From Psychrobacter sp. Ps6 (GTDB lineage Bacteria; Pseudomonadota; Gammaproteobacteria; Pseudomonadales; Moraxellaceae), in NCBI RefSeq assembly GCF_022129235.1, contig NZ_JADQAI010000005.1, forward strand, positions 123,502 to 187,501: a stretch of 64,000 nucleotides of DNA. The letters are read 5' to 3'. Each line of letters begins with the position of its first letter. The stretch's first letter is position 1. The position numbers were made by a program, and so were the translations under genes. Shown here one piece after another: positions 45,435 through 54,839 of the stretch. The notes beneath the pieces are model-generated. The model was not told the origin of the DNA, ran no database searches, and worked only from the letters and a program-made list of their open reading frames with translations.

Positions 45435-45625
45435 ATGCCACCTTCCCTTTTTTATAAGTGTTGGTTTGTTTATTCATTTTGGCTGATTTTACGAGCGTTT
45501 GCTATGATAAAAATAATAGACATTATTCTCATTCTATATACGCTACAATAATTTTTAGCGATTAAACCCGCGTTTTTTGCTTTCCATTACTTATATTGAC
45601 GTTCTTATACGGATATCAGCGCCTT

Positions 45626-47005
45626 ATGCTATCACCCCAAGACCAACTGACCGAGCTGGTACGTGCCTTAGAGACCGATCAGCACGTCTTTGCCACTGAC
45701 CCGTTACTAATCACGGAAAAGCTACAGAGCGAGGATGGCACGCCTATCCAAAAGCTGCATCGACGGGCCTCACGCATCGATAGCAATGGTGCACTTGCGC
45801 GAGTACTGGGCAAAATAGACGGTCGCATCAAAGGTATCATGATCGTCATGAGCGTGGTGTGGTGTATCTCAGGATTTTTGGGGCTGTTCACGCTATTGCA
45901 GTCCAATGTGGTGAACTTCTTTTATGTATTGGTCTGCTTGCTTGGTTTTCATACCATTATGCTTGGTGGCTGGCTGATGATGACCCTTATCAATCGAGAC
46001 CAGCAATCGCCCAGTTGGTTTGCCAGCTTTGTCAGTCCCAGCTATCTCATACGTGGTAAAGACGATGTGACCAAGGCGGCGGTCGCTCTGTATGAGCGCC
46101 AATTACAGCACAGCGGTATGCGTTGGTATTTGGGACGGTTTAGTCATCAGTTGTGGCTCGCGACATTGACCGGTATGCTACTTGCCATTATATTTTTATT
46201 GATCGTACGTCAGTATAGCTTTAGCTGGGAGTCGACCCTACTCTCTGATCAGGCGCTTGTGAGCTTAACGCAAATACTCGGCTGGCTACCAAGCATGGTT
46301 GGTTTTGATGTGCCGGATAGTACAGCGATTGCACAAAGCAGGTTGGTCACAGAAGCGATGCCACTGTCTGTCGCGCGGCAGTGGGCAGGATTGCTAGTCG
46401 GTAGCTTGCTGATGTACGGTATTGTCCCGCGTGCGATAGCGTGGGTATTTTGTGCCTTGATGTTCCGCCGCAAAAAGATGCGGTTAGATATTAAGCAACC
46501 GTATTACCAAAAGATAATAAATTTTTGGCAGCGCCATGTGGTTGATGCCGATGACTTTACGGAAGCACCCGTACCTATCGCACCAAAGGCGACCGTTAGC
46601 GCCGGTAAGAAACTGGTCGCCCTGCTTGAATATCCTTCAAATCAGGATAAATGGTGGCAGTCAGGGTTGACTAATGACCGTCATGATTTTTCAGAATCAA
46701 GTGAGATTGAGAATTTTGGTATCGTCGATGATCGTGAGGACATGGCACGGCTAAAAAACTACTTAGACGACCATCCTGTGCAAGTGTTATTGGGGATTCA
46801 TAGCAAAGCACTGCCTGATCGCGGCACGCTACGCAAACTTGATCAAATCGCCGCTCATGCAAAAGATGGACTTATTGTACAGCTGCTTAGTGATGCTGAT
46901 TTGACACTTGACGATGAATCAGTAGACAAGCAAGCTGTACGCTATCAGCAGTGGCAAACAGCGCTCTCTGCGCGCAAAATTGGATTGGTGGATATTAATT
47001 CTTAA
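45626..47005 (+). CDS. DUF2868 membrane protein
   Basis: The 459-residue protein belongs to the DUF2868 family. It has about four membrane segments (near residues 70-90, 95-118, 175-195 and 255-280) and a soluble C-terminal domain whose last part (VQLLSDADL) looks like a Rossmann-type strand-loop. In many gammaproteobacteria it is encoded next to a DUF3482 GTPase, as it is here after one intervening gene, so the two probably act together at the membrane; their function is not established. I choose ATG 45626; a TTG at 45596 would add ten residues. Confidence 0.82.
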   Translation: MLSPQDQLTELVRALETDQHVFATDPLLITEKLQSEDGTPIQKLHRRASRIDSNGALARVLGKIDGRIKGIMIVMSVVWCISGFLGLFTLLQSNVVNFFYVLVCLLGFHTIMLGGWLMMTLINRDQQSPSWFASFVSPSYLIRGKDDVTKAAVALYERQLQHSGMRWYLGRFSHQLWLATLTGMLLAIIFLLIVRQYSFSWESTLLSDQALVSLTQILGWLPSMVGFDVPDSTAIAQSRLVTEAMPLSVARQWAGLLVGSLLMYGIVPRAIAWVFCALMFRRKKMRLDIKQPYYQKIINFWQRHVVDADDFTEAPVPIAPKATVSAGKKLVALLEYPSNQDKWWQSGLTNDRHDFSESSEIENFGIVDDREDMARLKNYLDDHPVQVLLGIHSKALPDRGTLRKLDQIAAHAKDGLIVQLLSDADLTLDDESVDKQAVRYQQWQTALSARKIGLVDINS

Positions 47006-47127
47006 AATTTTTGAATGCGATATTTAATAAAAATTATTTTTATAAAAAGGATAAAATAAATCAGTAATATAGAAAAACGGCTATCTCTTGGATAACAAGG
47101 ATGTTTTATAGTGGCTAGGAGCCAGAT

Positions 47128-48102
47128 ATGTCAACAGATAACACCCTCTTAACATCAGGTGAGTATGGTCAGCTATTGGATGGGTACAAAGAGGCGCTAA
47201 ACCAAAGTATCTTGATGGCTGTGCCAGAGTCATGGCAGCCAATGCTGGTAAATGTCTTACCTGCCCACTGGCAAGAATGGCTGTTACCGCTGGCTGGTGG
47301 CCCATTTTTCTTACTGTTTTTAGCAGAGTGGTTTTACCAGTCCAAGCGTGGGAAAAATGAAAGCTTTAGCTGGCGCCGTGGGATGACTAATTTTAGCTTG
47401 GGCGGCTCTTATCTCGGGTTTGAATTGATTGTCCAAGCACTTATTGTGCTGCCTATTTGCCTGTGGTTATATCAATACCGACTATTTACCATCGAAGTTA
47501 ACTGGCTCACCGCCATACCCATATTTGTCGCGGTTGAATTCAGCTATTACTGGTTCCATCGCGCATCACACCGTATGAATTGGTTTTGGTCAGCGCATGT
47601 CGTGCACCACTCAGATGATAAGATGAATCTATCCACTGCGATGCGTCAAAGCCTGCTGTACTCGGTGACAGGTTGGTGGTTGTTCTTTGTTCCATTAATG
47701 CTACTGGGTGTGCATCCTGTCTGGGTATTTTTCTTTTATGCCTTAGATTTGATTTACCAGTTCTTTATCCATACCGAGACGGTGGGGAAATTTCCAGAAT
47801 GGGTTGAGTATATCTTTGACACCCCATCCAACCACCGCGCCCATCATGGTACCAATAGTGAATATATTGACCAAAATTATGGCGGTGTTCTCATTATTTT
47901 TGATCGCTGGTTTGGCACTTACGTAGAAGAAGACACCGTCAATAACCCCGTCAAATATGGGGCTGTTGGTGAGATCAGTCACGATAATATTATTGGTCTG
48001 ATATTTGGGGTGTTTTACCGAATGTGGCAACGGTTTTTTCGTGCTAAGGGCATTAGGAAAAAAATTAAGGTACTGCTGCGCCCACCTACGGCAATCTCAT
48101 AG
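47128..48102 (+). CDS. Sterol desaturase / fatty acid hydroxylase family protein
   Basis: The 324-residue membrane protein has the superfamily's three histidine clusters that bind a di-iron centre: HRASHR, HVVHHSDDK and NHRAHHG, within four to six hydrophobic segments. Members hydroxylate or desaturate lipids using oxygen. The substrate is unknown; ornithine lipids, fatty acids and hopanoid-like lipids are possibilities. It lies between the DUF2868 and DUF3482 genes, 122 and 128 bases away, which is not the usual arrangement of those partners. Confidence 0.88.
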   Translation: MSTDNTLLTSGEYGQLLDGYKEALNQSILMAVPESWQPMLVNVLPAHWQEWLLPLAGGPFFLLFLAEWFYQSKRGKNESFSWRRGMTNFSLGGSYLGFELIVQALIVLPICLWLYQYRLFTIEVNWLTAIPIFVAVEFSYYWFHRASHRMNWFWSAHVVHHSDDKMNLSTAMRQSLLYSVTGWWLFFVPLMLLGVHPVWVFFFYALDLIYQFFIHTETVGKFPEWVEYIFDTPSNHRAHHGTNSEYIDQNYGGVLIIFDRWFGTYVEEDTVNNPVKYGAVGEISHDNIIGLIFGVFYRMWQRFFRAKGIRKKIKVLLRPPTAIS

Positions 48103-48230
48103 CGTATCATGGATACATAAAATACGGTTTACGATATGGACACTACGCATCCATAACCAACATGCCATCAGATTTGTTTTACAATAAATGGCTACCGTGC
48201 TTTGATCATCAATAACAATAAGAAACTGCT

Positions 48231-49898
48231 ATGACTAATGACAATAAAAACCAAAATCACGAGCATCAAAAGGCTGTAGGTCTTTTTGCAGACAAAGCGT
48301 TGCCTAATGAAGTAAAAAATAACTCTGACACCTCGCATTCAACAACGTCAATAACGGCTGCGCAGTCTAAGGTAACTCATGACATGAAACCTACATCAAC
48401 TGCGACAAAAAAGACTATTGCTAATGGTGAGGCGCTAAAACTGGCGGTTGTGGGGCATACCAATACGGGTAAAACCTCCATATTGCGCACGTTATTGCGT
48501 GATGTCTATTTTGGTGAGGTCAAAAATGAAGCGGCGACCACACGTCATGTCGAGCAAGCACAGCTGACAGACAGTCAAACTGGCGAGGTGTTAGTAGCAT
48601 TATACGATACACCTGGCTTGGAGGATGCATCAGGGCTTATGGACTGGTTGGAGGACAATACTGCCAGTCGCCGTGATGGTATCGAGCGCTTACAGCAATT
48701 TTTGGCATCAGATATCGCTCAAGGTGCAGATAGCGGTGTTCTAGATAGTTATGATTATAGCCAAGAAGCAAAAGTGATTCGTCAATTGCTGGCAAGTGAC
48801 ATGGCCATCTATGTGGTAGACGCTCGTGAGCCAGTATTGGGTAAGTATAAAGACGAGCTGGCGATTTTATCGTGGGCTGCCATTCCGGTGATGCCTGTCT
48901 TTAACTTTACCGACAGTCAGAATGCCAATATTGATGACTGGCAAACCATGCTAGCAAGACGCAATCTACATATCTCCACACGCTTTGATTCCGTTGCTTT
49001 TGAATTTGAAGATGAGATGCATCTTTGGCAAAACCTAGCGACCATGCTCACTCATTCTGAGATGCTTGAGCAATTGATGCAGCGCCGGATTGAAGACTGG
49101 GCGCAGTTGTATGACGAGGCCAATGTTATTATTGCTGACTTTTTATTGAATGTCGCTTCTTTTGTACGCGAGATTAATGAAGATGACGACCCGATGCCTG
49201 TATTAGAACAAATGCAAGAAGCGGTTAGACAAAGTGAGCGTGCGATGCAGCACAATCTGCTTAATCTTTATAAGTTCTACGATAATGCCGTCGCGACCAC
49301 CCCGCTTGAATTACAAGCCTATCAGCAAGATCCATTCGATCCTGAGCTACTCAAGAGCTATGGCATTCGCACTACTTCTGGCGCGGCAGCAGGTGCGCTG
49401 TTAGGACTAGGTATTGATGCCGCAGCGCTAGGTACGACATTGGGTTTGGGTGCAGCGATAGGTGGTATCGCAGGCGGGTTACTGTCTAACACCAGTAGTA
49501 TTGCAGATAGGATCACTGGGGTAAAACGCTTGTATATCGATCCTGCGACGTTGACATTGTTAGCAACGCGAGCGCTCGACTTACTCACTGCCCTACGCCA
49601 TCGCGGCCATGCTGCGACTGATGCCACTCAACTATTATACAAAGGCGAGAAAAACAGCTTTGATACATCGTCAAATGATGGTAATTACCACAATAATAGC
49701 AACAGCAATACTGATGAAGATAACAATTCAATCACCGTATGGCCTGTGAATAAATTACCCAGTGAGCTAAAAAAAGCCCGTGGCAAACCGCAATGGTCAT
49801 CGCTTAGCAGTGGTAAGTCCGAACAGGCGCAGCTGCTGCGTGCAGATATGGCATGGTCGCTGTCGGGTAAGTTACAGTCCTACAAGCGTGAGTCTTAA
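48231..49898 (+). CDS. GTPase with C-terminal DUF3482 domain
   Basis: The 555-residue protein has a G domain (about 70-270) with P-loop GHTNTGKTS, a TTRH switch I and the DTPGLED G3 motif. The G4 position reads NFTDSQ rather than NKxD, a common change in this family. The DUF3482 part includes a glycine-zipper-like hydrophobic stretch (about 385-425, ALLGLGIDAAALGTTLG and so on) that could insert in membranes. The first 65 and last 80 residues are hydrophilic and low-complexity. It is the usual partner of DUF2868. Its cellular role is unknown; related dynamin-like or Era-type GTPases remodel membranes or assist ribosomes. Confidence 0.85.
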   Translation: MTNDNKNQNHEHQKAVGLFADKALPNEVKNNSDTSHSTTSITAAQSKVTHDMKPTSTATKKTIANGEALKLAVVGHTNTGKTSILRTLLRDVYFGEVKNEAATTRHVEQAQLTDSQTGEVLVALYDTPGLEDASGLMDWLEDNTASRRDGIERLQQFLASDIAQGADSGVLDSYDYSQEAKVIRQLLASDMAIYVVDAREPVLGKYKDELAILSWAAIPVMPVFNFTDSQNANIDDWQTMLARRNLHISTRFDSVAFEFEDEMHLWQNLATMLTHSEMLEQLMQRRIEDWAQLYDEANVIIADFLLNVASFVREINEDDDPMPVLEQMQEAVRQSERAMQHNLLNLYKFYDNAVATTPLELQAYQQDPFDPELLKSYGIRTTSGAAAGALLGLGIDAAALGTTLGLGAAIGGIAGGLLSNTSSIADRITGVKRLYIDPATLTLLATRALDLLTALRHRGHAATDATQLLYKGEKNSFDTSSNDGNYHNNSNSNTDEDNNSITVWPVNKLPSELKKARGKPQWSSLSSGKSEQAQLLRADMAWSLSGKLQSYKRES

Positions 49899-49928
49899 TT
49901 ATTTACTGTCCTACTGTTTACTATACAT

Positions 49929-50954
49929 TTATTCTAGTAGCGCGCTTAATGCCTCCGTGCCGCGCACGTCTGTTTGCTGCAGATAAATTGGATACAACGG
50001 ATATTTAGAAAAATTCTTTTCGATATCCTGCATCAAGTGCTGCTGGCGCTCAGCACGGCGGAGCCAAAACTCATCTGACTGGGTGGGTGCTATCAACTGA
50101 TTAATAACGATCGCTGCCGGCGTAAGCTTACTCTCTTCTAGCTGCTCGATAGCGCGTTTGGTCTCAGCCAACGGCAACACGTCAGCCGTCATAACCAACA
50201 CAATTGCCGTTTGTGTACGATCATGTAGCAGTAGTCCTGCTTGGCGAAATAACTGCTTACGCTTCTCTAAGACCGATACCGCTTGCTCCCAGCGATCAGA
50301 TTTTTTTGCGGCAAACGGATTAGCTACGTTGTTCTTTTGATAGTCATTCGTTTGACTGCTTTTTTGATTGTGACTGTCCAAATGTGTCGCTACTGAGCGC
50401 AGCTTAGCCTGCCGTCGCTGCTGAGCAAGTAATCCATCTGTCCACGCGCCCATCATCTCTGGTAATACTAGCAACCGCAAGGTATGCCCTGTCGGTGCCG
50501 TATCAAAGATAATATTCTCATAGCCTGCATCTGCCGCTTCGACTAAATGCTGACACATGGATTCGAGCATCGCCGCCTCTTGGGCGCCAGGTGCCGACTT
50601 TGAGAGTCGCAGATGCTCACGAATTTTGGGCATCATATCTGGATTGGCATAGGATTTAATCGTACGCTCAACTTGAGCAAAGTGCTCATCAACGATTACA
50701 TCAGGGTTTAACTCAATAGCATCTAGATAAGGTGATATTGCTGTTTTTGCGTTATTAAGCTGTGTATTTAGTACATCGCCCAAGCTGTGTGCTGGATCCG
50801 TTGAGACAATCAGTGTCTTTTGCTGCTGGCTTGCGTAATAACTGGCAAGTGCGGCGGCAGTGGTGGTTTTCCCCACACCGCCCTTACCGCCAATAAATAT
50901 AATCGGTTGTGCTTTTAGTTGTTCTACTAATGTATGTAGAGGATGTAATGCCAT
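49929..50954 (-). CDS. ArsA-family ATPase
   Basis: The 341-residue protein has the deviant Walker A of the ArsA/GET3 group, GGKGGVGKTTT (Lys24 and Lys29), a switch I VSTDPAHSLGD and switch II DTAPTGHTLRLL. It has one ATPase unit, like bacterial single-domain ArsA homologues, and no arsenical-pump genes are near. A low-complexity insertion (about 200-225, SQTNDYQKNNVANP) interrupts it. It follows the cory-CC-star gene by 52 bases on the same strand, the known pairing for this family. Function is unclear; handling of thiol-linked or membrane cargo is a guess. Confidence 0.87.
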   Translation of the reverse strand: MALHPLHTLVEQLKAQPIIFIGGKGGVGKTTTAAALASYYASQQQKTLIVSTDPAHSLGDVLNTQLNNAKTAISPYLDAIELNPDVIVDEHFAQVERTIKSYANPDMMPKIREHLRLSKSAPGAQEAAMLESMCQHLVEAADAGYENIIFDTAPTGHTLRLLVLPEMMGAWTDGLLAQQRRQAKLRSVATHLDSHNQKSSQTNDYQKNNVANPFAAKKSDRWEQAVSVLEKRKQLFRQAGLLLHDRTQTAIVLVMTADVLPLAETKRAIEQLEESKLTPAAIVINQLIAPTQSDEFWLRRAERQQHLMQDIEKNFSKYPLYPIYLQQTDVRGTEALSALLE

Positions 50955-51006
50955 ATTTTTATCTCATTTCTTATATTATTCTTATTTTTCTATCATCAGC
51001 AAACGA

Positions 51007-51327
51007 TTAGCAGCAACCAACATGGTCAAATGGACATCTATCCATACCCATGCGCGTGTGCCATTCGTGAAAATTTTCTAAAAATAATGGTTGTAACTCT
51101 AAGGTATAAAAGCTGGCAGGGTTATCAATGCCTAAGCTCTCAGCAAACATCAGCAGCATAAAAAAATCTTCTTCATCACGAGCAGCGCGTGCCATCGTTT
51201 GGCGATAAGGTGCATGATAAAACTCATTCAACCCAGCCACAAACCGTTGCCACCATGGTTGAGTGCTCTCTGGTGATTGGACGTTTTTAGTTATTTCTCG
51301 CTCGTTTGACGCACCATTATTGTCCAT
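51007..51327 (-). CDS. Cory-CC-star protein
   Basis: The 106-residue protein ends with two cysteines directly before the stop (DHVGCC), plus an upstream Cys in DRCPFD, the feature that names the cory-CC-star family. Its body is helical with WWQRFVAGLNEFYHAPYRQ and a DEEDFFMLLMF motif. The family is found next to ArsA-type ATPases, as here. The terminal cysteines suggest metal or thiol chemistry, or a carrier function, but this is not established. The ribosome binding site AAGGATGAG is strong. Confidence 0.85.
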   Translation of the reverse strand: MDNNGASNEREITKNVQSPESTQPWWQRFVAGLNEFYHAPYRQTMARAARDEEDFFMLLMFAESLGIDNPASFYTLELQPLFLENFHEWHTRMGMDRCPFDHVGCC

Positions 51328-51379
51328 AATTTACTCATCCTTCTTCCTGTTTTTCTTATCTATCATGCCTATATGATAC

Positions 51380-51411
51380 AAAAAACGCCAGCAATTGCTG
51401 CTAGCGTTTTT
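51380..51411 (-). terminator. Terminator of cstA
   Basis: Read on the minus strand, AACGCTAGCAGC pairs with GCTGGCGTT and is followed by T. It lies just past the cstA stop. A-runs on the other side make it potentially bidirectional. Confidence 0.8.
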
Positions 51412-51442
51412 GCGTTGATAAATATTTAGTATTGTTTAGCGT

Positions 51443-53125
51443 TTAAATGTTATCGCTTTTGCCTTTGTGTATCGACCATTCCTTACGCAGCACAGACAGA
51501 CTCTCAAACGTCACTAAGATGGTTGCTATCAAGATAATGATATCCATAATGATAAGCAGCCAATTGCCATCAGTGAAGAAAGTTTTGAGCTGAATGAGTA
51601 GTGCAAATACCGTCATGACTAGCAAGAACGTCAATGGTGCTAAAGTGTACCAAACTGGTTTGCCTTTACGTAACAAGATAACCGTTACGATCATTAGTGT
51701 TAACGCCGCCATTAACTGGTTAGTTGTACCAAATAGTGGCCAGATAATCATACCACCAGCACCATCAATACCACCGGCACCAAACGCCAACAGCAAGCAG
51801 CTGCCGACAGCAAGTAATGTTGCAACCACGCTTTTATTGAGGACTGGCAGGTTATAAAACTCACCAAACTCTTGGAAAATATAGCGTTGCAGGCGTACAC
51901 CAGTATCCATAGTCGTACCTGCAAATAATGCAGCCATGACCGTGAGCATCGTCTGTGATAGTACCATGTCGATACCAACACCTGCGTTTAATATGGTCGC
52001 ACCACCATCAATGAAGGCACCGATAGAACCGTCGCCAAATTTTTGATAGACCGCTTGCCAATCACCAAGGGTAGCAAAACCTGCGGTTGCCGCCAGAATC
52101 GCGCCGAGTGCCAGCATACCTTCACCTAGCGCACCAAAATAACCAACGAAACGCGCGTCTTCTTCTTTATCAATCTGCTTAGACGTCGTCCCTGTCGCGA
52201 CCAATCCGTGGAATCCTGATATCGCCCCACAAGCAATCGTCACAAACAACAGCGGCATCAGTGATGGCGTGCCAACTGGCAGTGCTGTGTTTATTGCTGG
52301 CGCGACAATATTTGGCGTGCCAATAAAGATAGCTGCGTACAATAAAATCAAACCGACAAATAACTGTAATCCATTAATATAATCGCGAGGTTGAAGCAGC
52401 ATCCATACGGGCAACAACGAAGCAATCGCCGCATAGGCGAATAAAATAAGAATCCATACAGCGTTATCAGGTAAGCCCATCACGGTCTCAGGTAACACAA
52501 TCGGGAACATAGGGCCAAGATAGATCAGCCCGTATAAAGCGCTTACCCCGAGAATAGATACCCAAACCAAATTCATCTTGTAGCGATAAATACACTGACC
52601 GATGATAAAGGCAACCACCAAGGCGCCCCAAACAGGCAATACAGCAGAGGGCGTTTTTATCATCATATTAGCAATAGCAACACCAAACACCGCGTTGACC
52701 ATCAATAGTAATAAGAAAATCACAACCATCATCAAGCTGCGGACACGTGTGCCCATGACCGTACCCGCAATAGAGCCAATTGACTGCCCCCTATTGCGCA
52801 TACTTGCCCAAATGGCCGACATATCATGTACACCAGCCATAAAAATCGTACCGAGAACCACCCAAATGATGGCAGGTACCCAGCCCCAAATAACCGCAAT
52901 TGCGGGACCAATAATCGGTGCAGCGCCTGCCACCGAGGTAAAGTGGTGCCCCCATAGTACATATTTATTGGTAGGAACATAATCGACCCCATCTTTCATC
53001 GTATGCGCTGGCGTGGGACGACTGTTATCCAATGCTAAAATTTTGGTAGCAATGAATTTTGAGTAAAACACGTAGCCACAAAGCATAGCAGCAACGCCGA
53101 ATATCAGTACAATAGCACTATTCAT
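51443..53125 (-). CDS. cstA: CstA-family pyruvate/peptide transporter
   Basis: The 560-residue protein has about fourteen hydrophobic segments and family motifs: HHFTSVAGAAPIIGPAIAVIWGW, GVHDMSAIWASMRNRG and GFHGLVATGTTSKQ. CstA proteins import pyruvate or peptides during carbon limitation. This short form (E. coli CstA has about 700 residues) lacks the long C-terminal tail. The gene is transcribed alone, with a 307-base spacer upstream and a terminator downstream. Confidence 0.9.
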   Translation of the reverse strand: MNSAIVLIFGVAAMLCGYVFYSKFIATKILALDNSRPTPAHTMKDGVDYVPTNKYVLWGHHFTSVAGAAPIIGPAIAVIWGWVPAIIWVVLGTIFMAGVHDMSAIWASMRNRGQSIGSIAGTVMGTRVRSLMMVVIFLLLLMVNAVFGVAIANMMIKTPSAVLPVWGALVVAFIIGQCIYRYKMNLVWVSILGVSALYGLIYLGPMFPIVLPETVMGLPDNAVWILILFAYAAIASLLPVWMLLQPRDYINGLQLFVGLILLYAAIFIGTPNIVAPAINTALPVGTPSLMPLLFVTIACGAISGFHGLVATGTTSKQIDKEEDARFVGYFGALGEGMLALGAILAATAGFATLGDWQAVYQKFGDGSIGAFIDGGATILNAGVGIDMVLSQTMLTVMAALFAGTTMDTGVRLQRYIFQEFGEFYNLPVLNKSVVATLLAVGSCLLLAFGAGGIDGAGGMIIWPLFGTTNQLMAALTLMIVTVILLRKGKPVWYTLAPLTFLLVMTVFALLIQLKTFFTDGNWLLIIMDIIILIATILVTFESLSVLRKEWSIHKGKSDNI

Positions 53126-53432
53126 CTTATCTCTCCCTAGACAAGTAGTAGGTAGTCTTATAAGTTCAAGCTTTTTAAATCAAAATATAAAAAATATGCT
53201 AAATTAGTGTGCAGCGAGTCATTCATATAACCCGACCCGTCACCGAATAAATTGTAAAAATTATGTGTGATAAATATTAGCCAACAAATTTTTGCATTAC
53301 ACAATGATGGTGCGTCACTAAGTAGCATATGGCGTGGTGAATCTTTGTTTAAAATTCTGGTTAAATGGTAACCGATTTCACGACAAATGTAACGCAAGTA
53401 AGACATGAAAAACAACAAATAAAGGAAGCACA
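53126..53432. promoter_or_regulatory. Divergent control region between cstA and an unknown gene
   Basis: A very AT-rich spacer holding promoters in both directions. I did not find a convincing CRP-like site, though cstA genes are often CRP-controlled. Confidence 0.4.
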
Positions 53433-54101
53433 ATGGCACATTATTTTGGATTCGTACCTTCAGATAAATTAAAAGTATTAATCAGCGAGGCCGAACAAGT
53501 CGTTGCTTCAAATGAGCAAGTAGATTATTACCCTTATCGAGACGCGCTCACTCACCAGACAGCTCGTGATCTAACGGACAATTTATTGGTTGGTTTGGTA
53601 GAGATTATTCCAAACCCTGAACGCCAAGCCGCGATGCGTAAAATCGTCACTATGATAGAGCGCTCAACCGATACCCTACTTAATATTTTACTTGGTAAAG
53701 AAAGTAACGAAGAAGTGCTTCCAAGCTTTCACTTTCTAAAAGACCAGGCAACTTTTATTGATAATGAAGGCGTAAAACGTATTGGCTTTAAATTGTCAGA
53801 AACAGATGCTAGAACTATCGTCGAAGGCTTTGCTGCTATCACACCAGAGCACGTAGATAGAGCTAAGTTTAAAACAGCACTAGAAACCATGAATGAAGCG
53901 ACATTGACCCACTTCGTCAGCCGCTACGCTGAAACGTTAAAATTAGGTATGATCAAACGTAAGTCAGTGCCAGTTGCCAAATCTGCGATTGATAAAGGGA
54001 TGAATATGGCGCTTAACAAGCTACTACCTGATCTACCAAACGACTCGCTCAATCGTTTGGCGAATTATTACCGTCCATTTATCATTGAAAAACCAGAGTA
54101 A
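53433..54101 (+). CDS. Conserved-looking soluble protein of unknown function
   Basis: The 222-residue protein is cytoplasmic in appearance, mostly helical and mixed in charge, with long helix-forming stretches such as ERQAAMRKIVTMIERSTDT. It has no signal peptide, membrane segment or recognised motif. It carries a strong ribosome binding site (AAAGGAAG), normal codon use and a downstream neighbour, the phosphoribosyltransferase, which has its own promoter. I cannot assign a function. Confidence 0.75.
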   Translation: MAHYFGFVPSDKLKVLISEAEQVVASNEQVDYYPYRDALTHQTARDLTDNLLVGLVEIIPNPERQAAMRKIVTMIERSTDTLLNILLGKESNEEVLPSFHFLKDQATFIDNEGVKRIGFKLSETDARTIVEGFAAITPEHVDRAKFKTALETMNEATLTHFVSRYAETLKLGMIKRKSVPVAKSAIDKGMNMALNKLLPDLPNDSLNRLANYYRPFIIEKPE

Positions 54102-54133
54102 TTGCTAAATTTTGACCAGATGGTCATATAACA

Positions 54134-54163
54134 TTGGGAAAATTTACCAAAACTTGTTAAAAT
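54134..54163 (+). promoter_or_regulatory. Probable promoter of the phosphoribosyltransferase gene
   Basis: TTGGGA (54134-54139), an 18-base spacer and TAAAAT (54158-54163), preceded by TGT as an extended -10. Confidence 0.6.
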
Positions 54164-54193
54164 ACTTGGCATTTTTCACCAAAGGTGCGCCCG

Positions 54194-54757
54194 ATGACCC
54201 AAATCAGCAATCAAGAAATCGAAAGAACATTACGTAACTCAGAGTGCCTGATCAGCAGTATAGAAGTAGCAGCTGCTTATGAGCGTTTGGCTGCTCAGCT
54301 TAACCTACATTACGCTGGTCTGAACCCAATTGTGATGGTTGTTATGAACGGTGGATTAATTCCAGCTGGTCAACTATTGACGCATCTTACTTTCTACCAT
54401 CGTATGCATTATATCCATGCGACACGCTATCGTGATAACGAAGGTACTAGCGATCTTGATTGGAAATTCAAGCCTGATGTGAGTATCGAAGGCGAGCACG
54501 TCTTGTTGATTGATGATATTTTTGACGAAGGCATCACTTTAAAGGCTGTTGTCGAAGAGCTAAATAAAGAAAAACCATTATCTCTCGAATCTTGTGTGCT
54601 GCTAAACAAGCAGCATGACCGCAAAGTTGCCGATTTTGATGTTGATTTCGTCGGTATTAATGTCGCAGATCGTTATGTCTACGGCTGTGGTATGGATTTC
54701 CATGGTTACTTGCGTCACCTGCCAGGTATCTATGCTATCAAAGAAGATAAGGTTTAA
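54194..54757 (+). CDS. hpt: Hypoxanthine-guanine phosphoribosyltransferase
   Basis: The 187-residue enzyme salvages hypoxanthine and guanine with phosphoribosyl pyrophosphate. The PRPP-binding motif is VLLIDDIFDEGITL, and the C-terminal region NVADRYVYGCGMD holds purine-binding residues. The family is also called hypoxanthine phosphoribosyltransferase in these bacteria and its exact base preference is not readable here. ATG 54194, eight bases after AAAGG, is the best start; an upstream GTG at 54185 overlaps that site. A terminator follows at 54798. Confidence 0.9.
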   Translation: MTQISNQEIERTLRNSECLISSIEVAAAYERLAAQLNLHYAGLNPIVMVVMNGGLIPAGQLLTHLTFYHRMHYIHATRYRDNEGTSDLDWKFKPDVSIEGEHVLLIDDIFDEGITLKAVVEELNKEKPLSLESCVLLNKQHDRKVADFDVDFVGINVADRYVYGCGMDFHGYLRHLPGIYAIKEDKV

Positions 54758-54797
54758 GTCTTACCTCTAAGTGACTAACAGTATTTAAGGTCAAGAA

Positions 54798-54823
54798 AAG
54801 CATCCAAATCGGATGCTTTTTTT
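54798..54823 (+). terminator. Terminator of hpt
   Basis: AAGCATCC pairs with GGATGCTT across five bases, followed by T. It lies between convergent genes and may also end recD transcription. Confidence 0.88.
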
Positions 54824-54839
54824 ATGCTCAGAATGATAA

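Noticed and set aside
49929-51327. Arsenic resistance operon
   Set aside because: No ArsB, ArsC, ArsD or ArsR is nearby, and the ATPase pairs with a cory-CC-star protein.
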